Counted from the first letter of the stretch, positions 1 through 6,734 are shown. The stretch: DNA of 9,879 nt from Deltaproteobacteria bacterium (GCA_015489145.1 WGAH01000012.1:1-9879); one strand, 5' to 3'. Translations and numbers: made by a program. Notes: a model not told the origin generated them from the sequence alone.

Positions 1-600
1 GAAGGCGAGGCGGCTGAGCGAGCCGTCGGCGAAGTAGAGCACGCGCTCGTCGGCGTCCCCTGCGCCCCAGCGCACGAGCCAGACGCTCGTCGCGATCATC
101 CCCTCGACGCTCCAGCCGTCGGCGCAGTCGACCAGGGACACGTCGTTGGCGGGGGAACGCAGGGTCGCCACGTCGCGGCGGCCGAGGGCCAGGACGTCGC
201 CCTCGGGCGAGAAGGCCACGTCGAGGTCGTCCCAGCCGCCCCGCGCCGAGCCGTCCACGGCCAGCCCGCTCCCGGCCGCGTCGATCTCGGCGGAGGGGCC
301 GACCTCGGCGGCGAAGGCGCGCAGCGCCGCGAGGTCGTCCACCCCGGCCGAGGCCGGGGGCCAGGTGCCGTAGTCCGCCGCCTCGTCGGTGAAGCGCCCG
401 ACCGACAGCAGCGCGGCGTCGGGGGGCGCGGCGCAGGTGAGGGCGCCCGTCGCGACCGGGCAGGCGCAGACCGCCTCGCCGTCGAGCATGTAGTCGCCGC
501 AGGCCCCGCCCTCGGCGAGGGGCGGGAAGTCCTCGGCGCAGGGGCCGCTCGGCGCCGCCCCCTTGCAGGCGAGAAGGAACAGGGCGGCGGTGCGGCGCAT
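1..600 (-). CDS. Cys-rich secreted lipoprotein, partial (C-terminus beyond left edge)
   Basis: Reading the minus strand from the ATG at 600-598 gives 200 uninterrupted codons to the first base of the window, so the gene is cut by the edge. The N-terminus (MRRTAALFLLAC) is a short lipoprotein signal: two Arg, a hydrophobic core and an LLAC lipobox with the acylated Cys at residue 12. A Cys-dense stretch follows (Cys 21, 34, 45, 47, 56), then an acidic region with Trp-Asp and Asp-Gly patterns that may be beta-structured. A GAGG Shine-Dalgarno (minus strand, 609-606) lies 5 nt before the ATG and supports the start. I recognise no family and assign no function beyond a membrane-anchored extracytoplasmic protein. 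It is transcribed divergently from the amidase gene across a 526-bp gap. Existence of the gene is well supported by the lipobox, ribosome site and sensible composition; its role is unknown. Confidence 0.8.
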   Translation of the reverse strand, partial: MRRTAALFLLACKGAAPSGPCAEDFPPLAEGGACGDYMLDGEAVCACPVATGALTCAAPPDAALLSVGRFTDEAADYGTWPPASAGVDDLAALRAFAAEVGPSAEIDAAGSGLAVDGSARGGWDDLDVAFSPEGDVLALGRRDVATLRSPANDVSLVDCADGWSVEGMIATSVWLVRWGAGDADERVLYFADGSLSRLAF

Positions 601-730
601 GGCGACCTCGACCCCCCGAGCGTACCGCCGAACCCCCGCGCCCGCGACCGGCGTGGCGGAAGCCGGCTGGAGGCCGGCGCTCCTCGAGCCGGCGCGCCGG
701 GCGCGCACCTCGGGTCTCCCACCGACGGGC
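601..730. other. Divergent intergenic region, lipoprotein side
   Basis: Non-coding upstream region of the minus-strand lipoprotein. It is crowded with GCCGGC motifs (662-667, 673-678) and contains a perfect 12-bp palindrome CCGGCGCGCCGG at 689-700. Either could be an operator or simply GC-rich chance. A weak -10-like TACGCT is present on the minus strand at 624-619, but no matching -35 is visible, so no promoter is called. The plus-strand open frames crossing the region have shadow-like Arg/Pro/Ala composition and are not accepted as genes. Confidence 0.4.
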
Positions 731-1063
731 GATCATCCGCTGGGGGGCTGGCGACAAGCCCCCTCCAGATGATCACCCGGAAAAACAACCCCCCTCAAGA
801 TGCTAGGGGGGGCACCGTGGGTCGCCGCAATCACGCAGGTTCCACCGTGGGGCAGTCCCCGGTGAGGCGTCGGAGAAGGCCGGATGGGGGCGAAAGGCTA
901 GCATCCAGACGGGGGTTGTTCCGCGGGGCTAGCAAGTCCGGGGGGCTTGCGAACAAGCCTGCCCGGAATGATCGGGCTGGAAGGTCGATTGCCCCCGTTA
1001 CCCGTGCCGGCGGTCGGTCGGCGCTTCACCGGGGCTCCCGGATTCGCCGGGGGCCGGCGCTCC
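672..1063. repeat. 12-bp direct repeat GGCCGGCGCTCC at 672-683 and 1052-1063
   Basis: The same 12 bases occur at 672-683 and 1052-1063, bracketing the 243-bp palindromic element at a distance of 47 bp on the left and 78 bp on the right. The match stops at both ends of the 12-mer. In DNA this GC-rich a chance match is possible. The paired placement in a divergent gap could also reflect a duplicated regulator site. No regulator is visible nearby. Confidence 0.3.
731..973. repeat. 243-bp palindromic element with 76-bp imperfect inverted arms and GGGC flanks
   Basis: The left arm (731-806) and the reverse complement of the right arm (973-898) align over 76 positions without a gap, with 49 identities by my hand count. 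Perfect blocks are GATCAT at the outer tips, CAAGCCCCC in the middle (755-763 / 949-941), AACAACCCCC (784-793 / 920-911) and GATGCTAG at the inner edge (799-806 / 905-898). GGGC occurs immediately outside both tips (727-730 and 974-977), resembling a 4-bp target duplication. The 91-bp core (807-897) holds a further hairpin, CACC/GGTG plus GGGG/CCCC at 843-864 with a GU bulge and CAGT loop. The arms also form local hairpins: GATCATC/GATGATC (731-737 / 768-774) and GGCTTG-CGAA-CAAGCC (944-959). No open frame in it looks protein-like. It may be a MITE-like non-autonomous element, a structured RNA, or both. The inverted repeat is certain; its nature is not. Confidence 0.75.
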
Positions 1064-1126
1064 CGCACCCGTCGGAGACCGGCGCGGCTTCCGCCGACCG
1101 TCCCCCTTCGCGGCTACCATGCCGCC
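974..1126. other. Divergent intergenic region, amidase side
   Basis: Non-coding stretch between the palindromic element and the amidase start. It contains a 9-bp inverted repeat, CGGTCGGCG (1015-1023) with CGCCGACCG (1092-1100), and a small CCGGG/CCCGG hairpin (1029-1041). No Shine-Dalgarno-like purine run precedes the amidase ATG. The open frame that extends upstream to about 947 reads through this region, but its translation lacks a signal peptide and is unlike the rest of the protein, so the longer start is rejected. Confidence 0.4.
1115..1120 (+). promoter_or_regulatory. Possible -10 element (TACCAT) giving a leaderless amidase mRNA
   Basis: TACCAT lies 6 bp before the ATG at 1127, so a start of transcription about 7 bp downstream of the hexamer would fall on or next to the initiation codon. 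This fits with the absence of any purine-rich ribosome site ahead of this gene, whereas the genes starting at 3823, 5358, 6865 and 8917 all have one. No -35 hexamer is recognisable at the usual distance. Tentative. Confidence 0.3.
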
Positions 1127-3826
1127 ATGCTGATCCTCCTCGCCGCCGGGGCGCTGGCCGCGCCCGTCCCCCTCGTCCTCGACCCGGCCACCGCGGCCGA
1201 CCCCGACGCCGTCGACGCCGCCCTCGAAGCGGCGGTGGGTCGCCTTCCGCCCGGCGCCGCCGGCGTTTCCGTGATGGTCCGCGACCGCGACGGGGCGGTT
1301 CGCCCGCTCCTCCGCGAGGTGCCCCGCGTGCCCGAGCGCGAGCCCTGGGCCGCCCGCCGCCCCCGCGTCGCCCCCGTCGACCTGCCTGGCGCCGCCGAGG
1401 GGGCGCTGTCGGGCAAGGCGGTCTACCTCAGCCAGTGCCACGGCTGGCTCTGGTACGACTCCCTCGACGCCTTCTCCACCCAGCGGCCGCTGCTGTACGA
1501 CACGGTGGAGGACTTCCACAACCCCGAGGGCATGGACCAGTTCCTCGCCCGCTACCTCGAGAACGCCGGCGCCCGCGTCTACACGGTCAAGGAGCGCGAC
1601 CTCCAGGAACACGCGGCCGTCGTCGACGACGGTGATCCCGGCTACGCGGAGGAGGGTGCCGGCTTCGAGGACGGCGAGCCCGGCTTCTCCGACGCGGGCC
1701 CCTGGGACTACGGCGACAACCCCTTCGATTCCGGCACGACCCGTCGCTTTCCCGCCGCCGGCGGCGGGGTGGCGCGCTGGCAGCCCGACATCCCGGTGGA
1801 CGGCGAGTACGCGGTCTACGTGAGCTGGGACGCCGCCGCCGACCGCGCCCCGGATGCCCACTACCGCATCACCCACCCGGGCGGGGTCATCGACCGCCGG
1901 TTCGACCAGACCGTCCACGGCAGCACCTGGCAGTACGTCGAGACGCTGTGGCTGCCCGCCGGCCCCTCGCTCACCGTCGAGCTGATCGGAGACTCCGACT
2001 GCGCCGACTGCACGCTGAGCGCCGACGCGGTGCGGGTGGGCGGCGGCATGCTCGACGTGCGGCGCCACGGCGAGGTCCCCGACCGCCCGCGCTGGGAGGG
2101 CGCCGCCGTCTACCACGTGCAGTTCAACGGGGCGCCCACCAGCGTCTACGACCCCTACGAGGACGGCCACGGCTCCGACCCGTCGAGCCGCTCCCGCTGG
2201 GCGGCCTGGGAACACCCGGCCGGCGAGGACGCGGTGTACGTGTCGTGGCACTCCAACGCCGGCGGCGGCACCGGCACCGCGACCTACACCTACGACGGCT
2301 CCTCCTACGCCAAGGTGGAGGGTTCCGACGAGCTCGGCGACCTGCTCCAGGACGAGATCGTCAACGCCGTGCGCGCCCTGTGGGACGGCGACTGGACCGA
2401 CCGGGGGCGGCAGGAGGCGGCCTTCAGCGAGCTGAACCCGGGCCACGACGACGAGATGCCGGCGGCGCTCGTCGAGCTGGCCTTCCACGACGACCCGGAC
2501 GACGTGGCGCTGCTCAAGGACCCGGCCTTCCGCCGCGACGCCGCCCGGGCGATGGCCCGCGCCGTCGTGCGCTACTTCGCCGAGAAGGACGGCGTCGAGC
2601 CGCGCTTCCAGCCCGAGCCCCCGGTGGCTCTCGCCGTGCGCCACGACGCCGACGGCCGGCTGCGGGTCACCTGGGAGCCGGGGCCGGCGGGCGACCCCTA
2701 CGGGGACGCCGCCGAGGACTACGTGCTCCAAACCTCCGCCGACGGCCGCGCCTGGGACGGCGGCACCGTCGTGGACGGCACCGAGGCGGTCCTCGACGCG
2801 GCGCCGGGCGAGGCGGTCTACGTGCGCGTGGCCGCCCGCAACGCCGGCGGCCTCAGCTTTCCGAGCGAGGTGGTCGGGGGGCGCCGCTCCTCGGAGGGCT
2901 GGACGCCGGTGCTGGTGGTGCCCGCCTTCGACCGCTTCGAGGCCTCGCTGCTCCCCTGGGAGGACGTCGAGGGCCTCGGCGAGGTGGTGCGCTTTCGCGC
3001 CCCCCGCGTCAACCCCCGCGACATCGCCGCCACCGTCGGCCGCTCGGTGGACGCCGCCGGCTACCCCTTCGACACCGCCAGCGACGAGGCCTTCGACGAG
3101 CTCGTCGCCTCGGGGGAGCTCGACCGCTACGGCCTCGTGATCTGGCTCGCCGGCGAGGAGTCCTCCCACGACGACGCGATGAGCCCGGCGCAGCGCGACG
3201 CCCTGCGCGCCTTCGTCGAGGGCGGCGGCGCCCTGTTCGCCAGCGGCGCCGAGATCCTGTGGGACCTCGACGAGAAGGGCGACGCCGACGACCAGGCCTT
3301 TTGCGAGGAGGTGCTCGGGGCGCGCCTGGCGGCCGACGACGCCGGCACGACCGTCGCCGAGGGGGCCGGGCTCCTCGACGGGGTGCCCCTCGACTTCTCC
3401 GAGCTCGAGGGCGTGACCGGCGGCGGCGCCCCCTACCCGGTGGAGTACCCCGACGTGCTCGCCAGCGACCGCGAGGTGATCGCCACCTACGCCGGCGGCG
3501 ACCCCGCCGGGGTGATCGGCGAGGGGGTGGCGCTCCTCGGCTTTCCCTTCGAGTGCGTCGGCGACGAGGCCGCCCGGGCCGAGGCCGCCGCCCGCCTGCT
3601 CCCGGCGCTGCTGCCCGACTACGTGCCCCCCGAGGACGAGGCCCTCGACACCGGCACGCCGGACACCGGCGCCACCGACACCGGGGGGGCCGGCGGCGTT
3701 GGCGTGACCCCGCCGGGGCGCTACGAGGAGCCCGGGGGCTGCGGGTGCGCGACGGGCCGCGCCGCGCCGTGGCGGCCCCTCGCGCTCCTCGCGCTGCTGA
3801 TCCCCCTCTGGAGGCGCCGCCCGTGA
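1127..3826 (+). CDS. Secreted modular N-acetylmuramoyl-L-alanine amidase-like protein with MYXO-CTERM anchor
   Basis: 899 aa. The ATG at 1127 is chosen because it yields a signal peptide (MLILLAAGALA, then APV). The amidase_3-like Zn fold appears in two halves: SQCHGW (His105) with Glu128, then VSWHSNAG (His375) and LVELAFHD (Glu450). These match the expected three ligands and catalytic Glu. Between the halves, about residues 186-307, sits a beta-rich domain resembling the golvesin C-terminal/xanthan-lyase type. A fibronectin III domain (about 497-591) follows, then a glutamine-amidotransferase-like alpha/beta domain (about 593-832), a DTG-repeat linker (841-857) and a C-terminal sorting signal with Cys872 and Cys874, a hydrophobic helix and WRRRP. 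By family knowledge the enzyme cleaves the MurNAc-L-Ala bond of peptidoglycan; activity here is inferred. The stop overlaps the next gene by GTGA, indicating coupling. The exact GATase-like assignment is the least certain part. Confidence 0.85.
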   Translation: MLILLAAGALAAPVPLVLDPATAADPDAVDAALEAAVGRLPPGAAGVSVMVRDRDGAVRPLLREVPRVPEREPWAARRPRVAPVDLPGAAEGALSGKAVYLSQCHGWLWYDSLDAFSTQRPLLYDTVEDFHNPEGMDQFLARYLENAGARVYTVKERDLQEHAAVVDDGDPGYAEEGAGFEDGEPGFSDAGPWDYGDNPFDSGTTRRFPAAGGGVARWQPDIPVDGEYAVYVSWDAAADRAPDAHYRITHPGGVIDRRFDQTVHGSTWQYVETLWLPAGPSLTVELIGDSDCADCTLSADAVRVGGGMLDVRRHGEVPDRPRWEGAAVYHVQFNGAPTSVYDPYEDGHGSDPSSRSRWAAWEHPAGEDAVYVSWHSNAGGGTGTATYTYDGSSYAKVEGSDELGDLLQDEIVNAVRALWDGDWTDRGRQEAAFSELNPGHDDEMPAALVELAFHDDPDDVALLKDPAFRRDAARAMARAVVRYFAEKDGVEPRFQPEPPVALAVRHDADGRLRVTWEPGPAGDPYGDAAEDYVLQTSADGRAWDGGTVVDGTEAVLDAAPGEAVYVRVAARNAGGLSFPSEVVGGRRSSEGWTPVLVVPAFDRFEASLLPWEDVEGLGEVVRFRAPRVNPRDIAATVGRSVDAAGYPFDTASDEAFDELVASGELDRYGLVIWLAGEESSHDDAMSPAQRDALRAFVEGGGALFASGAEILWDLDEKGDADDQAFCEEVLGARLAADDAGTTVAEGAGLLDGVPLDFSELEGVTGGGAPYPVEYPDVLASDREVIATYAGGDPAGVIGEGVALLGFPFECVGDEAARAEAAARLLPALLPDYVPPEDEALDTGTPDTGATDTGGAGGVGVTPPGRYEEPGGCGCATGRAAPWRPLALLALLIPLWRRRP
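3810..3814 (+). promoter_or_regulatory. Shine-Dalgarno GGAGG deciding the GTG start of the metalloprotease
   Basis: GGAGG lies inside the last codons of the amidase gene, 8 nt before the GTG at 3823. Upstream in-frame starts give Arg/Pro/Ala-rich extensions read out of frame with the amidase, so this site settles the start and supports translational coupling. Confidence 0.7.
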
Positions 3827-5163
3827 TCTGCCTGACCTCGCTCTACATCGCCCTCGGCCTCCCCGGACCCGAGGGCGCCAGCGGTCGCCCCAGCGACATC
3901 GGCTCCGTCGACAGCGACACCGTCCCCGTGCGCTGCCACTGGAACCGCGAGTCCGACGCCGACAAGTGCGACGTGATCTTCGAGGCCGTGGCCGATGCCT
4001 GGGCCGAGGAGATCGACCGCATCGGCTTCGCCGAGCCCATTCCCGACAACGACGGGCTGCTCGACATCTACATCACCAACCAGGGCACCGGCGGCGGCGC
4101 CTACACCCTGGGCACCTACAGCGACGGCGACCCCGACGACGAGCGCATGGGCTGCTCGGCCTACATCGCCATCGACCGCTCGCTTTCCGAGGCCGACCTG
4201 CCGGTCTACGTGGCCCACGAGTTCAACCACGTCCTCCAGTACGCCACCGACTTCGAGGAGAGCACGCTGCCGCCCTGGGAGGCCGTGGCGAGCATGGCCG
4301 AGCGCTGGACCTACCCCGACACCAGCTCCGCCGAGTGGTACGTCGAGGACTACCAGGCCGACCCCTGGGCCGGGATGCTCGGCGACGCGTGGGACGTCTC
4401 CGACGAGACGGGCAATGGCTGGTCCTTCTACGAGTACTCGGCCGCCCTGTGGATCATGCACCTCGACCACTTCTGGGGCGACGACGCCGGGGCCGCCGGG
4501 GCGGCGCTGTGGTGGGACAACGCCCAGGCCACCCGCAAGAACGAGCCCGACGCCCTCGACGCCTACGACGCGATCACCGGCGACTGGGTGAGCGCCTGGA
4601 TGGACCTGTCCATCGCCCGGGCGCGCATCGGCACCGACCTCACCCCGGACTGGGCCAGCGAGTTCCGGCGCCCGAAGTACGCCGTCAGCGCCGACGCCAC
4701 CCTGTCGGCCGAGGACCTGCCCGCCGAGGCGCGGCCGGTGGTGGCCCCCTACCCGACGGGCATCAGCTACTTCGAGGTCGAGGGCCTCACCCCGGGCATG
4801 GAGCTGCGCCTGTCCCTCGACAGCGAGGCCGACGTGCGATGGGCCCTGCTCGTCGTCCAGGACGAGGACGACACCTGGGTCGAGGACACCTCCCTCGCCT
4901 GGCCGGTCGGCGAGAGCGGCTCGGTGGTGGTCGGGGTGGTCAACCTCGGCGCGGCCGACTTCGACGGCGACGACCGCCGGGTGGGCTCCGACTTCACCCT
5001 CCGCCTGGAGCAGGCCGAGGCGCCCGCGGCCGACACCGGCGGCGCCGGCGGCGAGGACGGCGGCAAGGGCTGCGGCTGCGCGACGGCCCCCGGAGCTCCC
5101 GCCGGCCTCGCGCTGCTCCTCGCCCTGGGCCTCGCCGGCCTCCGCCGCCGCGACGAGGCGTAG
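3823..5163 (+). CDS. Surface-anchored HExxH metalloprotease, MXAN_6640-like
   Basis: 446 aa starting at GTG, which shares bases with the TGA of the amidase gene (GTGA). The N-terminus is a short hydrophobic stretch (ICLTSLYIALG) without a basic n-region, so it is a weak signal peptide. An Asp-rich DNDGLLDIYITN segment (75-86) precedes the Zn motif HEFNH (132-136, catalytic Glu133). Glu153 in PWEAVASMAE, or less likely Glu160, fits the third, gluzincin-type ligand. A beta-sandwich-like region covers about 307-400, followed by an ADTGG linker (403-407) and a MYXO-CTERM signal with Cys417/Cys419, an Ala/Leu helix and terminal RRR. The layout resembles the putative metalloprotease family NCBI names MXAN_6640; I recall this from memory and could not check it. 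Export and anchoring at the surface alongside the amidase are inferred. Substrate unknown. Confidence 0.82.
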   Translation: MICLTSLYIALGLPGPEGASGRPSDIGSVDSDTVPVRCHWNRESDADKCDVIFEAVADAWAEEIDRIGFAEPIPDNDGLLDIYITNQGTGGGAYTLGTYSDGDPDDERMGCSAYIAIDRSLSEADLPVYVAHEFNHVLQYATDFEESTLPPWEAVASMAERWTYPDTSSAEWYVEDYQADPWAGMLGDAWDVSDETGNGWSFYEYSAALWIMHLDHFWGDDAGAAGAALWWDNAQATRKNEPDALDAYDAITGDWVSAWMDLSIARARIGTDLTPDWASEFRRPKYAVSADATLSAEDLPAEARPVVAPYPTGISYFEVEGLTPGMELRLSLDSEADVRWALLVVQDEDDTWVEDTSLAWPVGESGSVVVGVVNLGAADFDGDDRRVGSDFTLRLEQAEAPAADTGGAGGEDGGKGCGCATAPGAPAGLALLLALGLAGLRRRDEA

Positions 5164-5184
5164 GCGGGCCGTCGAAGCGTCGGC

Positions 5185-5212
5185 CTCCGGCGGGCATCGC
5201 CGCGAGCCGGAG
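5185..5212 (+). terminator. Hairpin 21 bp after the metalloprotease stop
   Basis: CTCCGGC (5185-5191) pairs with GCCGGAG (5206-5212), seven perfect base pairs around a 14-nt loop. No T-run follows, so it could be a 3' end-protecting structure or a weak terminator for the amidase-metalloprotease operon. Confidence 0.3.
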
Positions 5213-5317
5213 CAGCCCTCCCCCGCCTCGCCGGTCCGCCCGCCCGCGGGATACGCGATCCCCGCCGGCGGCGCCTGCTCTGCCGAATTCCCGAGCGTGG
5301 GCGCGCCGCCGTCCCCC

Positions 5318-5337
5318 CCGGCGCGAGCCCGCGCCGG
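5318..5337 (+). promoter_or_regulatory. Perfect 8-bp hairpin just upstream of the P-loop gene's ribosome site
   Basis: CCGGCGCG (5318-5325) and CGCGCCGG (5330-5337) are perfect complements with a 4-nt AGCC loop. The stem ends 9 nt before the AAGGAGGG ribosome site. It could be a leader-RNA structure or an operator. The rest of 5164-5357 is non-coding with no clear promoter. Confidence 0.4.
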
Positions 5338-5346
5338 ACACCCTGC

Positions 5347-5354
5347 AAGGAGGG
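5347..5354 (+). promoter_or_regulatory. Strong Shine-Dalgarno AAGGAGGG
   Basis: Near-ideal anti-16S complement placed 3 nt before the ATG at 5358. It fixes the start of the P-loop gene and rejects the long open extension in the same frame that overlaps the metalloprotease gene. Confidence 0.8.
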
Positions 5355-5357
5355 CCC

Positions 5358-6683
5358 ATGCGCGTCGTGATCCTCGGTGCGGCCGGACGTGACTTCCACA
5401 ACTTCCTCACGCTCTACAAGGACGACCCCAACGTCGAGGTCGTCGCCATCACGGCCACCCAGATCCCCTACATCGACGACCGGCGCTTCCCCGCCGAGCT
5501 GGCCGGTCCGCGGTACCCGAACGGCATCCCCATCGTCAACGAGGACCGCCTGGAGGAGATCATCGCCGAGCACGACGTCGACACCGTGGTCTTCTCCTAC
5601 TCCGACGTCACCGACGCCCACGTCGCCGCCCTCGCGGCGCGGGCCAACGCCGCCGGGGCCGACTTCGTGCTCCCCGGCGCCCGGGCGATGATCCCGTCGA
5701 ACAAGCCGGTCATGGGCGTCGGCGCCGTCCGCACGGGCTGCGGCAAGAGCCAGACCACCCGCTACCTCCTCGGCATGGTGCAGGAGCGCGGCCTGCGCGC
5801 CGTCGGCATCCGCCACCCGATGCCCTACGGCGACCTCGTCAAGCAGCGCGTGCAGCGCTTCGCCACCCGCGAGGACCTCGACCGCCACGAGTGCACGATC
5901 GAGGAGCGCGAGGAATACGAGCCCTACGTCGACAACGGCCGCGTCGTCTACGCGGGCGTCGACTACGCCGCCATCCTCGCGGAGGCCGAGAAGGAGGCCG
6001 ACATCATCTTCTGGGACGGCGGCAACAACGACCTGCCGCTGATCAAGCCCGACCTGCTCTTCGTCCTCATGGACCCGCACCGCCCCGGCGACGCCGTGCG
6101 CTACTACCCGAGCCAGGCGCAGGTCCGCATGGCCCAGGTGATCCTCATCGCCAAGAGCGACAGCGCCGACCCCGAGGCGGTCGAGGCCGAGATCGCCCTG
6201 GCCCGGAAGCTCAACCCCACCGCGAAGATCGTGAAGGTCGCCAGCCGGCTCACCCTGCACGGCATGACCGAGGCCGAGCTGAAGGGCAAGCGCGTCGTCT
6301 GCGTCGAGGACGGCCCCACCACCACCCACGGCGGCATGAAGTACGGCGCCGCCACCCTGCTGGCCCGGCGGGCCGGCGCCGAGATCGTCGACCCGCGGCC
6401 CTACTTCGTCGGCGAGATGAAGAAGACCTGGGACAAGTACCCCGACATCGGCCACCTCGTGCCGGCGATGGGCTACTCCGGCCAGCAGCGGGCCGACCTC
6501 GAGGCCAGCATCGCCGCCGTCCCCGCCGACATCGTGGTGAGCGGCACCCCCATCGACCTCGCCAGCCTCGTCGACCCGGGCAAGCCCATCGTGCGGGTGG
6601 CCTACGACCTCGAGGAGATCCCCGGCGAGCCCCCGCTGGCCGGCATCCTCGACGAGTGGCTCGCGAAGCACGGGCTCGAGTAG
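5358..6683 (+). CDS. Cyclic 2,3-diphosphoglycerate synthetase-like P-loop protein (COG2403 type)
   Basis: 441 aa, soluble, no signal peptide. The N-terminal Rossmann-like part begins MRVVILGAAGRDFHNF (residues 1-16). A P-loop follows at RTGCGKSQT (Lys130), then WDGGNND (219-225, Asp220) as a Walker-B-like acidic site, AKSD (265-268) in the place of a guanine-specificity motif, and a conserved-looking EDGPTTTHGG (317-326). This combination is what I know from the family that includes archaeal cyclic 2,3-diphosphoglycerate synthetase, an ATP-dependent enzyme making an osmo/thermoprotectant in some methanogens. Many bacterial members are annotated only as predicted GTPases. Length fits the family. 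Nothing in the neighbourhood shows the metabolic role, so the archaeal reaction should not be assumed. The gene has its own ribosome site, a leader hairpin and a hairpin after its stop, consistent with a stand-alone unit. Confidence 0.8.
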   Translation: MRVVILGAAGRDFHNFLTLYKDDPNVEVVAITATQIPYIDDRRFPAELAGPRYPNGIPIVNEDRLEEIIAEHDVDTVVFSYSDVTDAHVAALAARANAAGADFVLPGARAMIPSNKPVMGVGAVRTGCGKSQTTRYLLGMVQERGLRAVGIRHPMPYGDLVKQRVQRFATREDLDRHECTIEEREEYEPYVDNGRVVYAGVDYAAILAEAEKEADIIFWDGGNNDLPLIKPDLLFVLMDPHRPGDAVRYYPSQAQVRMAQVILIAKSDSADPEAVEAEIALARKLNPTAKIVKVASRLTLHGMTEAELKGKRVVCVEDGPTTTHGGMKYGAATLLARRAGAEIVDPRPYFVGEMKKTWDKYPDIGHLVPAMGYSGQQRADLEASIAAVPADIVVSGTPIDLASLVDPGKPIVRVAYDLEEIPGEPPLAGILDEWLAKHGLE

Positions 6684-6704
6684 CGCGGTCCCGTCGCGCT
6701 TCTC

Positions 6705-6734
6705 GCGGCCGGGCGGCCCCGCGCCCCCGGCCGC
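6705..6734 (+). terminator. GC-rich terminator-like hairpin after the P-loop gene
   Basis: GCGGCCGGG (6705-6713) pairs perfectly with CCCGGCCGC (6726-6734) around a 12-nt loop, 21 nt after the TAG. Only a short TTGT follows, so intrinsic termination is plausible but not typical. Confidence 0.5.

Noticed and set aside
96..788. 230-codon minus-strand open frame
   Set aside because: Arg/Pro/Ala/Ser-rich shadow composition; the overlapping frame starting at 600 has a lipobox, ribosome site and normal protein composition.
807..897. Riboswitch (cobalamin, guanidine, TPP), SRP, RNase P, tmRNA or 6S RNA in the palindrome core
   Set aside because: I looked for their conserved blocks on both strands and found only short chance resemblances, such as CCGCAA; none of the required motifs line up.
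947..1126. 60-codon upstream extension of the amidase
   Set aside because: The ATG at 1127 gives a clean signal peptide; the extension would bury it and crosses inverted repeats.
769..1635. 288-codon plus-strand open frame crossing the palindromic element and the amidase start
   Set aside because: No domain-like sequence, Arg-rich shadow, overlaps the well-supported amidase in another frame.
998..3169. Long minus-strand open frame opposite the amidase
   Set aside because: Same antisense shadow pattern; no ribosome site or domain.
1948..3822. Long upstream extension in the frame of the metalloprotease
   Set aside because: It overlaps the amidase gene out of frame with Arg-rich composition; GTG 3823 with GGAGG is the better start.
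3966..5357. Upstream extension in the frame of the P-loop gene
   Set aside because: It reads through the metalloprotease gene and a non-coding gap; AAGGAGGG fixes the start at 5358.
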